The notes below the pieces were generated by a model that saw nothing but the letters and a program-made list of their open reading frames with translations, was not told the origin of the DNA and did not search any database. Shown piece by piece: positions 55,697 through 63,960 of a DNA stretch of 64,000 nt (its first letter is position 1; every line of letters starts with the position of its first letter). The position numbers were made by a program, and so were the translations under genes. Source of the stretch: Nocardia cyriacigeorgica GUH-2 (lineage in GTDB: Bacteria; Actinomycetota; Actinomycetes; Mycobacteriales; Mycobacteriaceae); assembly GCF_000284035.1 (NCBI RefSeq), contig NC_016887.1, forward strand, positions 496,001 to 560,000, given 5' to 3'.

Positions 55697-56499
55697 GTGA
55701 GAACACCGTGTCGCTGTCGGTCGCGCCTGCCCTCGTGGCCGGTCACGGCCTGCTGACCGACCGCAAGGCCGTGGTGACCGCCGCCGCCGGGACCGGCATC
55801 GGTTCGGCCACCGCGCGCAGGCTGCTCTCGGAGGGCGCCGACGTCGTCGTCTCGGACTGGCACGAACGCCGGCTGGGGGAGACCCGCGCCGAGCTGAGCG
55901 CCGAATTCCCGGACCGCAAGGTCGAGGCCATCGTCTGCGATGTGTGCAGCACCGAACAGGTCGACGAACTGGTGCGCGGCGCGGCCGCCGCGATGGGCCG
56001 GATCGACATCTTCGTCAACAATGCCGGCCTCGGTGGCGAGACCCCGGTGGTCGATATGACCGACGAGCAGTGGAACCGCGTGCTCGACGTGACACTCAAC
56101 GGCACCTTCCGCTGCACCCGCGCCGAACTGGCCTACTTCCGCGAGGCCGGCCACGGCGGTGTGGTGGTCAACAATGCCAGCGTGCTCGGCTGGCGCGCGC
56201 AGTACGGCCAGGCCCACTACGCCGCCGCCAAGGCCGGCGTGATGGCGCTGACCCGGTGCAGCGCGGTCGAGGCGGCGGAGCTGGGCGTGCGCATCAATGC
56301 GGTCGCGCCGAGCATCGCCAGGCACGCGTTCCTGGACAAGGTCAGCTCGCCGGAACTGCTGGACCGCCTCTCCGAGCGGGAAGCCTTCGGCCGGGCCGCC
56401 GAACCGTGGGAGGTCGCGGCCACGATCGCCATGCTGGCCAGCGATTACACCACCTACCTCACCGGCGAGATCGTCTCCATCAGCAGCCAGCGCGCGTGA
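55693..56499 (+). CDS. ipdF: SDR-family oxidoreductase IpdF
   Basis: 268 aa short-chain dehydrogenase: AVVTAAAGTGIGSATARRLL (cofactor loop), DIFVNNAGLGGETPV, and catalytic Ser/Tyr/Lys in NNASVLGWRAQYGQAHYAAAKAGVMAL. The Rv3559c equivalent acts on a hydroxy-HIC-CoA intermediate after FadE30. The ATG overlaps the fadE30 stop (ATGA). Confidence 0.9.
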   Translation: MSENTVSLSVAPALVAGHGLLTDRKAVVTAAAGTGIGSATARRLLSEGADVVVSDWHERRLGETRAELSAEFPDRKVEAIVCDVCSTEQVDELVRGAAAAMGRIDIFVNNAGLGGETPVVDMTDEQWNRVLDVTLNGTFRCTRAELAYFREAGHGGVVVNNASVLGWRAQYGQAHYAAAKAGVMALTRCSAVEAAELGVRINAVAPSIARHAFLDKVSSPELLDRLSEREAFGRAAEPWEVAATIAMLASDYTTYLTGEIVSISSQRA

Positions 56500-56581
56500 G
56501 CTGAGGACGAAAAAAGCTGGAGCCGTCGCGGCCCGCGTGTGCGATGCTGGTGGAGGTCGGGATCGCACACCCGGAGGGGCG

Positions 56582-57328
56582 ATGGCTATGGGCCTGGGCC
56601 GCCGATCTGCCCGAGAACAGCCCACACGCGAACAACTCGAACTCGAGTTGGTGCGTGATGTCGTGCTCGCCAGACGCAGACAGGAAAGCCTGGTCCTGGC
56701 CGCGTTGACCTTCGGCGCCGAACTCCTGGACGTCGGCCGCAGATCGGCGGCCACCCGGGCCGGGCGCATTCTCGAGTCCTACGCCGTCGACGAGAACGAC
56801 ATCGCCCGCGATCCCCGCGCGGCACTGCGGGCCGATATGGCGCGCGAGCGGGCGCGGGCCCGCCGGATCGGGCTGGGCACCGGCGCGGACGGCGGCGAGG
56901 CGCAGCGGCGCCGGACCCACCAGATCGAATTGCTCTACGAGGTGCGCGCCGACCTGCTCGATGTGGTGCGCCGCTCGCGCAAATACCGTTTCGACCGCGA
57001 CACCTTCTCCGAGCAGATCGCGCAAGGCCTGTGCGCGGTCACCGACAAGCTCATCGGCAGCGCCGACATGGACACCTATCACGCGTGGCAGCGCGGGATG
57101 GTGCTGAAGTTGATCGAGGAACCCACCCGCTTCGGGCCGCCGCGCGTGCTCGCCACCGTCGACGCCGGTCCCGGCCGCCAACCCCTCACCGTCGAATGGG
57201 ACAGCTGCGAACGCCGCCTGGCGCTGGTGATGCGGATGATGCGGGCCGGCATCTCGCCGGTGGTGATCTGTGAGCGTCTGCTCGCCGACCTGTCGAGATC
57301 GTCGCCGCTGCGGTACTCGGAGCGGTGA
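56582..57328 (+). CDS. Hypothetical helical protein inside the HIP locus
   Basis: 248 aa, charged, Arg-rich and helical, no signal or membrane segment: REQLELELVRDVVLARRRQESLVLAALTFGAELLDVGRRSAATRAGRIL, then QIELLYEVRADLLDVVRRSRKYRFDRDTFSEQIAQGLCAV. ATG with GGAGGGG upstream, 82 bp after ipdF. No family recognised and no counterpart known to me in the M. tuberculosis KstR2 regulon. It lies directly before the kstR2 operator. Confidence 0.7.
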   Translation: MAMGLGRRSAREQPTREQLELELVRDVVLARRRQESLVLAALTFGAELLDVGRRSAATRAGRILESYAVDENDIARDPRAALRADMARERARARRIGLGTGADGGEAQRRRTHQIELLYEVRADLLDVVRRSRKYRFDRDTFSEQIAQGLCAVTDKLIGSADMDTYHAWQRGMVLKLIEEPTRFGPPRVLATVDAGPGRQPLTVEWDSCERRLALVMRMMRAGISPVVICERLLADLSRSSPLRYSER

Positions 57329-57349
57329 AAACCCTGACCCACTATCCCA

Positions 57350-57363
57350 AGCAAATGCTTGGT
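57350..57363. promoter_or_regulatory. KstR2 operator in front of kstR2
   Basis: AGCAAATGCTTGGT differs from the consensus at one position; CCAAGCA/TGCTTGG (57347-57353, 57356-57362) form a palindrome around AA. It ends 14 bp before the kstR2 start, so it indicates autoregulation. Confidence 0.8.
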
Positions 57364-57377
57364 TGTATTATGGCCGG

Positions 57378-57986
57378 GTGACCGCACCCGACCCGTCCAA
57401 ATCAGCCCGGCGCAATGAACTGCTCGGATTGGCGGCCGACCTGTTCGCCGAGCGGGGTTTGCGCGCCACCACCGTCCGCGATATCGCCGATGCGGCCGGA
57501 ATCCTATCGGGCAGCCTGTATCACCATTTCGATTCCAAGGAATCGATGGTCGACGAAATCCTGCGCGGGTTCCTCGACGATCTGTTCGGCCGCTACCGCG
57601 ACATCGTCGCCTCCGGCCTGAGCTCGCGCGACACCCTCGAGGCGCTGGTGCTGGCCTCCTACGAATCGTTCGACCGCTACCACGCGGCCGTGGCCATCTA
57701 CCAGGCCGAGGCCAAACGCCTGCGCGGCGTCGAGCGCTTCACCTACATCGACGAATACAACAAGGAATTTCGCGCCCTCTGGCACCAGGTGCTCACCAAC
57801 GGCGTGCGCGACGGCAGCTTCCGGGCCGAACTCGATATCGAACTGGCCTACCGGTTCCTGCGCGACACCGTCTGGGTGGCGGTGCGCTGGTACACCCCGG
57901 GCGGCCCGATCACCGTAGACAACCTCGCCAAGCAATATCTGACCATCGTGCTCGACGGGCTCACCGTGCCCGGGCACACCACGTAG
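57378..57986 (+). CDS. kstR2: TetR-family repressor KstR2 (HIP regulon)
   Basis: 202 aa (Rv3557c 200 aa). LLGLAADLFAERGLRATTVRDIADAAGILSGSLYHHFDSKESMVDEIL and the ending YRFLRDTVWVAVRWYTPGGPI ... KQYLTIVLDGLT are nearly identical in pattern to M. tuberculosis KstR2. It represses ring C/D genes and is released by HIP-CoA. GTG at 57378; fadA6 follows 10 bp after the stop, in the same operon as in M. tuberculosis. Confidence 0.94.
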   Translation: MTAPDPSKSARRNELLGLAADLFAERGLRATTVRDIADAAGILSGSLYHHFDSKESMVDEILRGFLDDLFGRYRDIVASGLSSRDTLEALVLASYESFDRYHAAVAIYQAEAKRLRGVERFTYIDEYNKEFRALWHQVLTNGVRDGSFRAELDIELAYRFLRDTVWVAVRWYTPGGPITVDNLAKQYLTIVLDGLTVPGHTT

Positions 57987-57996
57987 GAGTCATTTC

Positions 57997-59190
57997 ATGT
58001 CAACACCTTCCGGCTCGCGCCGCCCCTACACCCCGCTGCGCGAGGCGTACGTGATCGACGCGGTGCGCACCCCGGTCGGCAAGCGCGGCGGCGCCCTGGC
58101 CGGTGTGCACCCGGCCGATCTCGGTGCCGCCGCCCTGCGTGGTCTGCTCGATCGCAACCCGCTCGATCCCGGTGTGGTCGACGACGTCATCGTCGGCTGT
58201 GTCGACAACATCGGCCCGCAGGCGGGCAATATCGGCCGCACCGCGTGGCTGGTGGCCGGCTACCCGGAGGACGTTCCCGGCGTCACCGTCGACCGGCAGT
58301 GCGGTTCCAGCCAGCAGGCGATCAACTTCGGCGCGCAGGCCATCATGAGCGGCACCGCCGAGGTGATCGTCGCCGGCGGTGTGCAGAACATGAGCGCCAT
58401 CCCGATCTCGGCGGCCATGCTGGCGGGCAAGGAGTACGGCTACGATTCGCCGTTCGTCGGCGCGCAGGGCTGGGATCACCGCTACGGCACCGGCGAGGTT
58501 TCCCAGTTCCACGGCGCGCAGCTGATCGCCGAGAAGTGGGGCATCAGCCGCGAGGACATGGAGCGCTGGGCGCTGCGCAGTCACGAGCGCGCCCGCCGCG
58601 CCATCAAGGAGGGCCGTTTCGATCGCGAGATCGTGCCGGTCGGCGACTTCTGGATCGACCAGGGCCCGCGCGAGACCAGCCTGGAGAAGATGGCCTCGCT
58701 GCCCGCACTCGCCGAAGGCAGCCCGCTCACCGCGGCGGTGGCGTCGCAGATCTCCGACGGCGCCAGCGCCACCCTGCTCGCCTCCGACTGGGCGGTGCAG
58801 GAATACGGGCTGACCCCGCGCGCCCGCATCCATCACGTCAGCGCACGCGGCGCCGACCCGATCTTCATGCTCAGCGCGCCGATCCCGGCCACCAAGTGGG
58901 CCCTGGAGAAGACCGGCCTGACCATCGACGACATCGACGTCATCGAGATCAACGAGGCCTTCGCCCCGGTGGTGCTGGCCTGGTTGAAGGAGACCGGCGC
59001 GGATCCGGAGAAGGTGAACGTCAACGGTGGCGCCATCGCCCTCGGCCACCCACTCGGCGCCACCGGCGCCAAGCTGTTCGCCACCCTGCTCAACGAGTTG
59101 GAGCGGATCAACGGGCGCTACGGTCTGCTCACCATCTGCGAGGGTGGCGGCACGGCCAACGTCACGATCATCGAGCGACTGGCTCGCTGA
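57997..59190 (+). CDS. fadA6: Thiolase FadA6
   Basis: 397 aa. Catalytic residues: nucleophile Cys102 (RQCGSSQQ), His351 (GHPLGATG) and Cys381 (ICEGGGTA). In M. tuberculosis FadA6 (Rv3556c) is the thiolase of the last ring C/D steps, giving acetyl-CoA and a C6-dioxo acyl-CoA product. Downstream of kstR2 on one transcript. Confidence 0.92.
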   Translation: MSTPSGSRRPYTPLREAYVIDAVRTPVGKRGGALAGVHPADLGAAALRGLLDRNPLDPGVVDDVIVGCVDNIGPQAGNIGRTAWLVAGYPEDVPGVTVDRQCGSSQQAINFGAQAIMSGTAEVIVAGGVQNMSAIPISAAMLAGKEYGYDSPFVGAQGWDHRYGTGEVSQFHGAQLIAEKWGISREDMERWALRSHERARRAIKEGRFDREIVPVGDFWIDQGPRETSLEKMASLPALAEGSPLTAAVASQISDGASATLLASDWAVQEYGLTPRARIHHVSARGADPIFMLSAPIPATKWALEKTGLTIDDIDVIEINEAFAPVVLAWLKETGADPEKVNVNGGAIALGHPLGATGAKLFATLLNELERINGRYGLLTICEGGGTANVTIIERLAR

Positions 59191-59215
59191 CCCACTCGGG
59201 CCGGCGGCCGCTTTG

Positions 59216-60271
59216 TCAGGCCGACACGTCCGGCACCCGAACCGGCCGCCCACCCTCCGCGAGCGAATGCGCACCGGCCACCCCGACCAGCGACGCGGCA
59301 ACCGCCGAACGCACGGGAATCAACGGTGCCGCACCGTGTTCCATGGTGGCGCGGAACCCCTCGAGCAGCACGACGGTGCCCTCGGCCATCCGGTCCACCG
59401 GATGGCCGTTCACCAGGTGGGGGCGGGGCTGACGGATGTCCTCATGCGGACGCCCGTCGGGCCGGGTCCAGCCTTCCGTGCGTACCCGGACCGACCAGGC
59501 GCCGTCCCCGCCGGCACGCAGCGATTCGGCCAGGCCGTGCGCGCCGCGCACCGATATCCAGCTCCAGTGGCTGTCGGGTTCGCCGGCGAGGAAGCCGTGC
59601 CGGGCCAGCGCCAGCGTGCCATCCGAGAGCCGGATGACCAGCACGACAGCGGCAGGACGTGCACCGTCCGGGCCTACCGGGAAGGCACTGACCTCGACCG
59701 GCCACGCCCTGGTGAGACTCAGCAGCGGCGATACCGTGTGCGTGCAGTACGCCGTCGCCGCAATGCGTCCACGCCAGTGCGCCGGGTCGCCGATGAGCCC
59801 GTCGATATCCTGCGGCGACAGGCTGTGCAGATAGTCGGCCTCCACCGCCACCACAGCACCGATCTCGCCGGACTCGATCGACTCACGCACCAGCCGCGCA
59901 TGCGGATGGAAGACATAGTTTTCGGCGAACGAGTAAGTAGCCGTGGACCGCTCGGCGGCGGCGATGAGTTCACGCCCCTCCTGCTCGGACACGCAGGCCG
60001 CCGTCTCCGACAGCACGTGGGCCCCACGATCGAGGAACGCCACGGCGAGCTCGGCGTGGGCGTCGAAATCATTCGCGAGGATCACACTGTCGAGTCCCGC
60101 GTCGACTAGATCGGCCCACTCCCGGCTCGCCAGGGCGCCCGGGAACCTCGCGCGAGCTGCTGCCAGGCGTTCGGTGTCGCGATCACAGATCGCCGCTACC
60201 TCGAGTCCGATCCGTTCGGCCCACTCGGCCATATACAGGCCGCGCAGCAACCCGACGATTCCGATACGCAT
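59216..60271 (-). CDS. Gfo/Idh/MocA-family oxidoreductase
   Basis: 351 aa. N-terminal Rossmann RIGIVGLLRGLYMAEWAERIGLEVAAICDRD, then HVLSETAACVSEQEGRELI (the GKhVlsEKP-like motif region, here SETAACVS), with a C-terminal GFO-like domain. Such enzymes act on sugars or inositols. The ATG at 60271 begins the fold. It is the only gene in this stretch with no obvious steroid role, convergent with fadA6. Confidence 0.8.
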   Translation of the reverse strand: MRIGIVGLLRGLYMAEWAERIGLEVAAICDRDTERLAAARARFPGALASREWADLVDAGLDSVILANDFDAHAELAVAFLDRGAHVLSETAACVSEQEGRELIAAAERSTATYSFAENYVFHPHARLVRESIESGEIGAVVAVEADYLHSLSPQDIDGLIGDPAHWRGRIAATAYCTHTVSPLLSLTRAWPVEVSAFPVGPDGARPAAVVLVIRLSDGTLALARHGFLAGEPDSHWSWISVRGAHGLAESLRAGGDGAWSVRVRTEGWTRPDGRPHEDIRQPRPHLVNGHPVDRMAEGTVVLLEGFRATMEHGAAPLIPVRSAVAASLVGVAGAHSLAEGGRPVRVPDVSA

Positions 60272-60354
60272 GGGTTTCGTTGTATCGGCGGTCCCGGTGA
60301 ACGCACAATCGGTTTTCGCTCCCGCGCCGAGCATCACGCGTCGACCCGAAACGA

Positions 60355-60391
60355 GGTCAGGCGGCCTCCCGCGAAGGGAGACCGCCTGACC
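60355..60391 (-). terminator. Terminator of the echA20-ipdABC operon
   Basis: 16-bp arms 60355-60370 and 60376-60391 with a 5-nt loop (GCGAA) and one G-U pair on the minus transcript, 20 bp beyond the ipdC stop. Confidence 0.85.
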
Positions 60392-60410
60392 GGTGACCGA
60401 GCAGACTCGG

Positions 60411-61505
60411 TTACGAGGACGCGCCGGGGGTCGCCCGGGCGTCGTGGGTGAGCGCGGCGATTGTGTCTATCCGCGCGACCGCATCGCGCACGATGCGGTC
60501 GATGAGTTCCTGGCAGGTGGGCAGGTCGTCGATGATGCCGGTGACCTGGCCTGCGGCGAGCACACCCGCCTCGGTATTACCTTCTACCAGACCGGCTTTG
60601 AGCAGCATCGGGGTGTTGGCGGCCATGATGACCTGCGACCAGGTGAGGTCCTTGGCCTTGCGCATGGCCAGGCCGTCGCGGATCATCGTCGACCACTTCA
60701 TACCGGTCATCGACTTGAACTTCGCGGCATTGGCGACGGCGGCGGTGAGGCCACGCCAGTTGCCCGAATGTTCCAGCCGCTGCACCAATTCGGTGTTCAG
60801 CACGCGATGCGGCATGCCGTCGACCTTGAGCGAGACGACGGTGTCCTGCAGGTGCCGGTTCAGGTATTCCTGCTTCACGGCGTCGGGGACCTGGCTTTCC
60901 TGGGTCAGCAGGAAGCGGGTGCCCATGGCGATACCGGCCGCACCGTAGGCGAGAGCGGCGGCAAGTCCACGGCCGTCGAAAAAGCCGCCGGCGGCGACCA
61001 CCGGGATATCGACCGCATCGAGCACCGACGGCAACAGCAGCGTGGTCGCGACCGGACCGGTGTGCCCACCGCCTTCGCCGCCCTGCACGATCACCGCATC
61101 GGCACCCCACGACGCCACCTTCACCGCATGCTTGGCGGCGCCGATCGACGGAATCACCACCACACCGGCGTCTTTGAGCTTGGCGATCAGCTCCTGCTTG
61201 GGTGCCAGCGCGAACGACGCCACCGCCACCTTCTCCCGGATCAGCAGGTCGATGCGTTCACCGGCATCGGAGGCGTCGGCGCGAATGTTCACACCGAACG
61301 GCTTCGAGGTGTGCGATTTGGTCTTCGCGATCGCGACCTCGAGTTCCTCGTAGGTCATGGTGGCCGAGGCCAGGATGCCCAGGCCGCCCGCTTCGGCGGT
61401 GGCCGCGACCAGCCGTGGACCGGCCACCCAGCCCATACCGGTCTGCACGATCGGATGCTCGATGCCGACCAGTTCGGTCAGCGGAGTCCGCAGCCGTGGC
61501 GTCAC
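60411..61505 (-). CDS. ipdC: IpdC, nitronate-monooxygenase-family reductase
   Basis: 364 aa FMN TIM barrel: HPIVQTGMGWVAGPRLVAATAEAGGLGILASATM, VIVQGGEGGGHTG and VAAGGFFDGRGLAAALAYGAAGIAMGTRFL. Rv3553 equivalent (355 aa), required for ring C/D degradation, proposed to reduce an unsaturated CoA intermediate. GTG start overlaps the ipdB stop (GTGA). Confidence 0.92.
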   Translation of the reverse strand: MTPRLRTPLTELVGIEHPIVQTGMGWVAGPRLVAATAEAGGLGILASATMTYEELEVAIAKTKSHTSKPFGVNIRADASDAGERIDLLIREKVAVASFALAPKQELIAKLKDAGVVVIPSIGAAKHAVKVASWGADAVIVQGGEGGGHTGPVATTLLLPSVLDAVDIPVVAAGGFFDGRGLAAALAYGAAGIAMGTRFLLTQESQVPDAVKQEYLNRHLQDTVVSLKVDGMPHRVLNTELVQRLEHSGNWRGLTAAVANAAKFKSMTGMKWSTMIRDGLAMRKAKDLTWSQVIMAANTPMLLKAGLVEGNTEAGVLAAGQVTGIIDDLPTCQELIDRIVRDAVARIDTIAALTHDARATPGASS

Positions 61506-62260
61506 GAGGTCACCTCCTTCTCGCGAATGCCCTTCGGATCGAGGACGGTGCGAATGATCCGCAGCTCTTCCTCGGTCGGCAGCCGGGTCTCGCCGGCCTC
61601 GCCCAGCTCGGCGATCTCGAACGAGGTGTTCTCGGCAACCTCCTCGGCGGTGACTCCGGGATGCAGCGACAGCGCCCGCATGGTGTGGCCGGGCCCGCCG
61701 AAATCGAAGACGCCGAGGTTGCTCACCACCCGGTGCAGATGGTGGAACCGGTAGGCCGGATTGTCCGGATCGATCTTGTCGTAGCCGATGCCGGAGACGA
61801 TGTCGACGTTCTCGCAGAACACCCGCTTGTTGTGCCGGGGCACGAAATAGCTGGTCGCGTGGTTGATGGTGTTGCCCGGCGCCCCGCGCACACCGAACAT
61901 CTGCCGGGTGGGCTGTTGCAGCGGGCCGAACGCCGACAGGTTCTGATTGCCGTACCGGTCCAGCTGGTTCGCGCCCATCACCACGTGCCGTCGCCCGGAG
62001 GCGACCACGTCGAAGACCCGGGAGAACGGAATCCAGCCCTCGATCGGCGCCTTCCCGCCGATCGCCGGGATCTCGGCGAACAGCAGCGCCTCACCGTCGG
62101 ACAGCAGCAGATCCGGTTCGAAGGTCAGCCGCGCCAGCCGCGCGCCGATGGTGGTGATGGTGGACATCGGGCTGGCCATGATCTCGCCCGCGCCACGGAA
62201 GATCTCGGCCGCGGCGACGACGCAGACCTCGGCCCGCGTGATGGTGCTGGTTTCGGTCAT
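61502..62260 (-). CDS. ipdB: COCHEA-CoA hydrolase beta subunit IpdB
   Basis: 252 aa CoA-transferase beta-like fold: EIFRGAGEIMASPMSTITTIGARLARLTFEPDLLLSDG, VVMGANQLDRYGNQN, LHPGVTAEEVAENTSFEI. With IpdA it forms the heteromeric ring-opening hydrolase that cleaves the last steroid ring. ATG 62260 overlaps the ipdA stop (TAATG). Confidence 0.93.
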   Translation of the reverse strand: MTETSTITRAEVCVVAAAEIFRGAGEIMASPMSTITTIGARLARLTFEPDLLLSDGEALLFAEIPAIGGKAPIEGWIPFSRVFDVVASGRRHVVMGANQLDRYGNQNLSAFGPLQQPTRQMFGVRGAPGNTINHATSYFVPRHNKRVFCENVDIVSGIGYDKIDPDNPAYRFHHLHRVVSNLGVFDFGGPGHTMRALSLHPGVTAEEVAENTSFEIAELGEAGETRLPTEEELRIIRTVLDPKGIREKEVTS

Positions 62261-63135
62261 TACTTCTGCTCCTCGGCGAAAGCGCGGACAGCGGCCTGGT
62301 ATTCGTCCTCGGACACATCCAGGTAGCGCGCCGTGAACTCGGCCCACGATTCGGGCGTCTTGGCGGCCTCCACATAGTGACGCTGGAACTTCTCGTCGCG
62401 GCCGTAGCTGCCGGAGAAGGTGAAGTGCGCGCCGCCGGGGGCCTCCACCACGCCGTCGACCATCATCCGGTTGAGGATGATCGACTGCTGCGGAACGGCT
62501 TTCACCAGCTCCTCGGTCTCCACCAGCCGGTCCACCGTCAGGTAGCGGCGTTTGGCCGCCAGGCAGTACAGGTCGTCGAAGTAGGGGTCGACGCCGGTGT
62601 AGGCGGCATTGCCGTGCTTATCGCCCAGGTCCAGGTGCACGAAGGCGGCATCCAGATTCAGCGCGGGCATGGCGATCAGCGTTTCGGTCTTGCCGTCGGT
62701 GGGGTAGGGGGACTGCACCGTCTTCAGCTCGCCCTCCCAGAAATCCACCACGGCCGAACCCAATCCGGCGCGGATCGGCAGGAACGGCAGCCGGGCGGCG
62801 GCGGCCTGCAGACCGCACTTGACCATGCCCTCGTCCATCTCCCGCACGGTGATGGCACCCTCAGTGCGCGCCTTGGCGAACCACGGGTCGTAGAACGGCG
62901 CCGAATCCAGCGACACGAAACCGTAGTAGGCCTTGCGTACCTTGCCTGCCGAGCACAGCAGACCCAGATCCGGGCCGCCGTAGGCGACCACGGTCAGGTC
63001 GGTGATATCGGACCGCAGCAGGGCCCGGACCAGCGCCATCGGCTTACGCCGGGAACCCCAGCCGCCCAGGCCGATGGTCATTCCGCTGCGCAGTTCGCCG
63101 ACGACCTCGTCGAGCGTCATGGTTTTGTCGCGCAT
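62260..63135 (-). CDS. ipdA: COCHEA-CoA hydrolase alpha subunit IpdA
   Basis: 291 aa (Rv3551 292 aa). CoA-transferase alpha fold: LRSGMTIGLGGWGSRRKPMALVRALLRSDITDLTVVAYGGPDLGLLCSAGKVRKAYYGFVSLDSAPFYDPWF. A glutamate following ITVREMDEG is the candidate catalytic base known from the family. Coupled to ipdB downstream and 0 bp from echA20 upstream. Confidence 0.93.
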   Translation of the reverse strand: MRDKTMTLDEVVGELRSGMTIGLGGWGSRRKPMALVRALLRSDITDLTVVAYGGPDLGLLCSAGKVRKAYYGFVSLDSAPFYDPWFAKARTEGAITVREMDEGMVKCGLQAAAARLPFLPIRAGLGSAVVDFWEGELKTVQSPYPTDGKTETLIAMPALNLDAAFVHLDLGDKHGNAAYTGVDPYFDDLYCLAAKRRYLTVDRLVETEELVKAVPQQSIILNRMMVDGVVEAPGGAHFTFSGSYGRDEKFQRHYVEAAKTPESWAEFTARYLDVSEDEYQAAVRAFAEEQK

Positions 63136-63912
63136 CTACTTCCCTTTCTTCTGCGCGGCCAGATCGTCGTCGAAACGCGCGCGGATCTCATCGGCCACGC
63201 CGGCGAGGTTGAGTTCCATGGTGAAGCCCTGCTCATAGCGGTAGGAGCGGTGCACGTCCTGCACATCGATGCCGTTGAGCGCGCGTTTGGCGGCGCGGAT
63301 CACCCGGCCGTCCTTGTTCGCGATGTTCTTGGCGACCTCCATCGCCGCGGCGTCGAGTTCGGCCCGCGGGACGACCTGGAGGACCGAACCGTAGTGGTGC
63401 AGCTGCTGGGCGGTGAGGGTGCCCGCGGTATAGAACATGGCCCGCATCAGGTGCTGGGGGATCAGCCGGGCGAGGTGGGTGGCCGCGCCGAGCGCGCCGC
63501 GGTCGACTTCGGGCAGGCCGAAGGTGGCGTCATCGGAGGCGATGACGATGTCGGAGTTGCCGACCAGGCCGATGCCGCCGCCCAGGCAGAAGCCGTTGAC
63601 CGCGGCGATCACCGGCACCTGGCAGTCGTAGACGGCGGCGAAGGCCTCGAAGCAGCCGTGGTTGGCCCGGATCAGGGCGGTGTGCCCGGTGTCGGCATTC
63701 ATCTCCTTGATGTCCACGCCCGCGTTGAACCCGCGGCCCTCCGCGCGCAGCACCACCACCTTGGTCTCCGGATCGCGGCCTGCCTCGCGCAGTGCGTCGG
63801 CGAGAGCGAACCAGCCGTCCGAGGGTATGGCGTTGACCGGCGGATAGTCGACCGTGATGACGGCGATGCCGGTTGATTCGGTGTGACGGTTGATCCCCAT
63901 CGCAGTTCCCAT
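63136..63912 (-). CDS. echA20: Ring-D hydrolase EchA20 (crotonase family)
   Basis: 258 aa. ITVDYPPVNAIPSDGWFALADALREAG, VVLRAEGRGFNAGVDIKEM (oxyanion hole), VNGFCLGGGIGLVGNSDIVIASDDATFGLPEVDRGALGAATHLARLIPQHLM match Rv3550. In M. tuberculosis it opens ring D by C-C bond hydrolysis before IpdAB acts. ATG 63912 (AAGG upstream) chosen over 63900. Leader of the minus operon echA20-ipdA-ipdB-ipdC; KstR2 box 24 bp upstream. Confidence 0.93.
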   Translation of the reverse strand: MGTAMGINRHTESTGIAVITVDYPPVNAIPSDGWFALADALREAGRDPETKVVVLRAEGRGFNAGVDIKEMNADTGHTALIRANHGCFEAFAAVYDCQVPVIAAVNGFCLGGGIGLVGNSDIVIASDDATFGLPEVDRGALGAATHLARLIPQHLMRAMFYTAGTLTAQQLHHYGSVLQVVPRAELDAAAMEVAKNIANKDGRVIRAAKRALNGIDVQDVHRSYRYEQGFTMELNLAGVADEIRARFDDDLAAQKKGK

Positions 63913-63935
63913 CGTGAGCGAACCTTGGCTAAGCA

Positions 63936-63949
63936 AGCAATTGCTTGGT
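63936..63949. promoter_or_regulatory. KstR2-like operator between echA20 and the divergent SDR gene
   Basis: AGCAATTGCTTGGT aligns with the other two boxes (AGCAAnTGCTTGGT). It lies in a longer perfect palindrome, CAAGCAATTGCTTG at 63934-63947. It is 24 bp from echA20 and 12 bp from the plus-strand start. Confidence 0.8.
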
Positions 63950-63960
63950 AGGTTAGCACG

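Noticed and set aside
62377..63876. 499-codon plus-strand ORF
   Set aside because: Shadow of ipdA and echA20; Gly/His/Arg-rich translation without family features.
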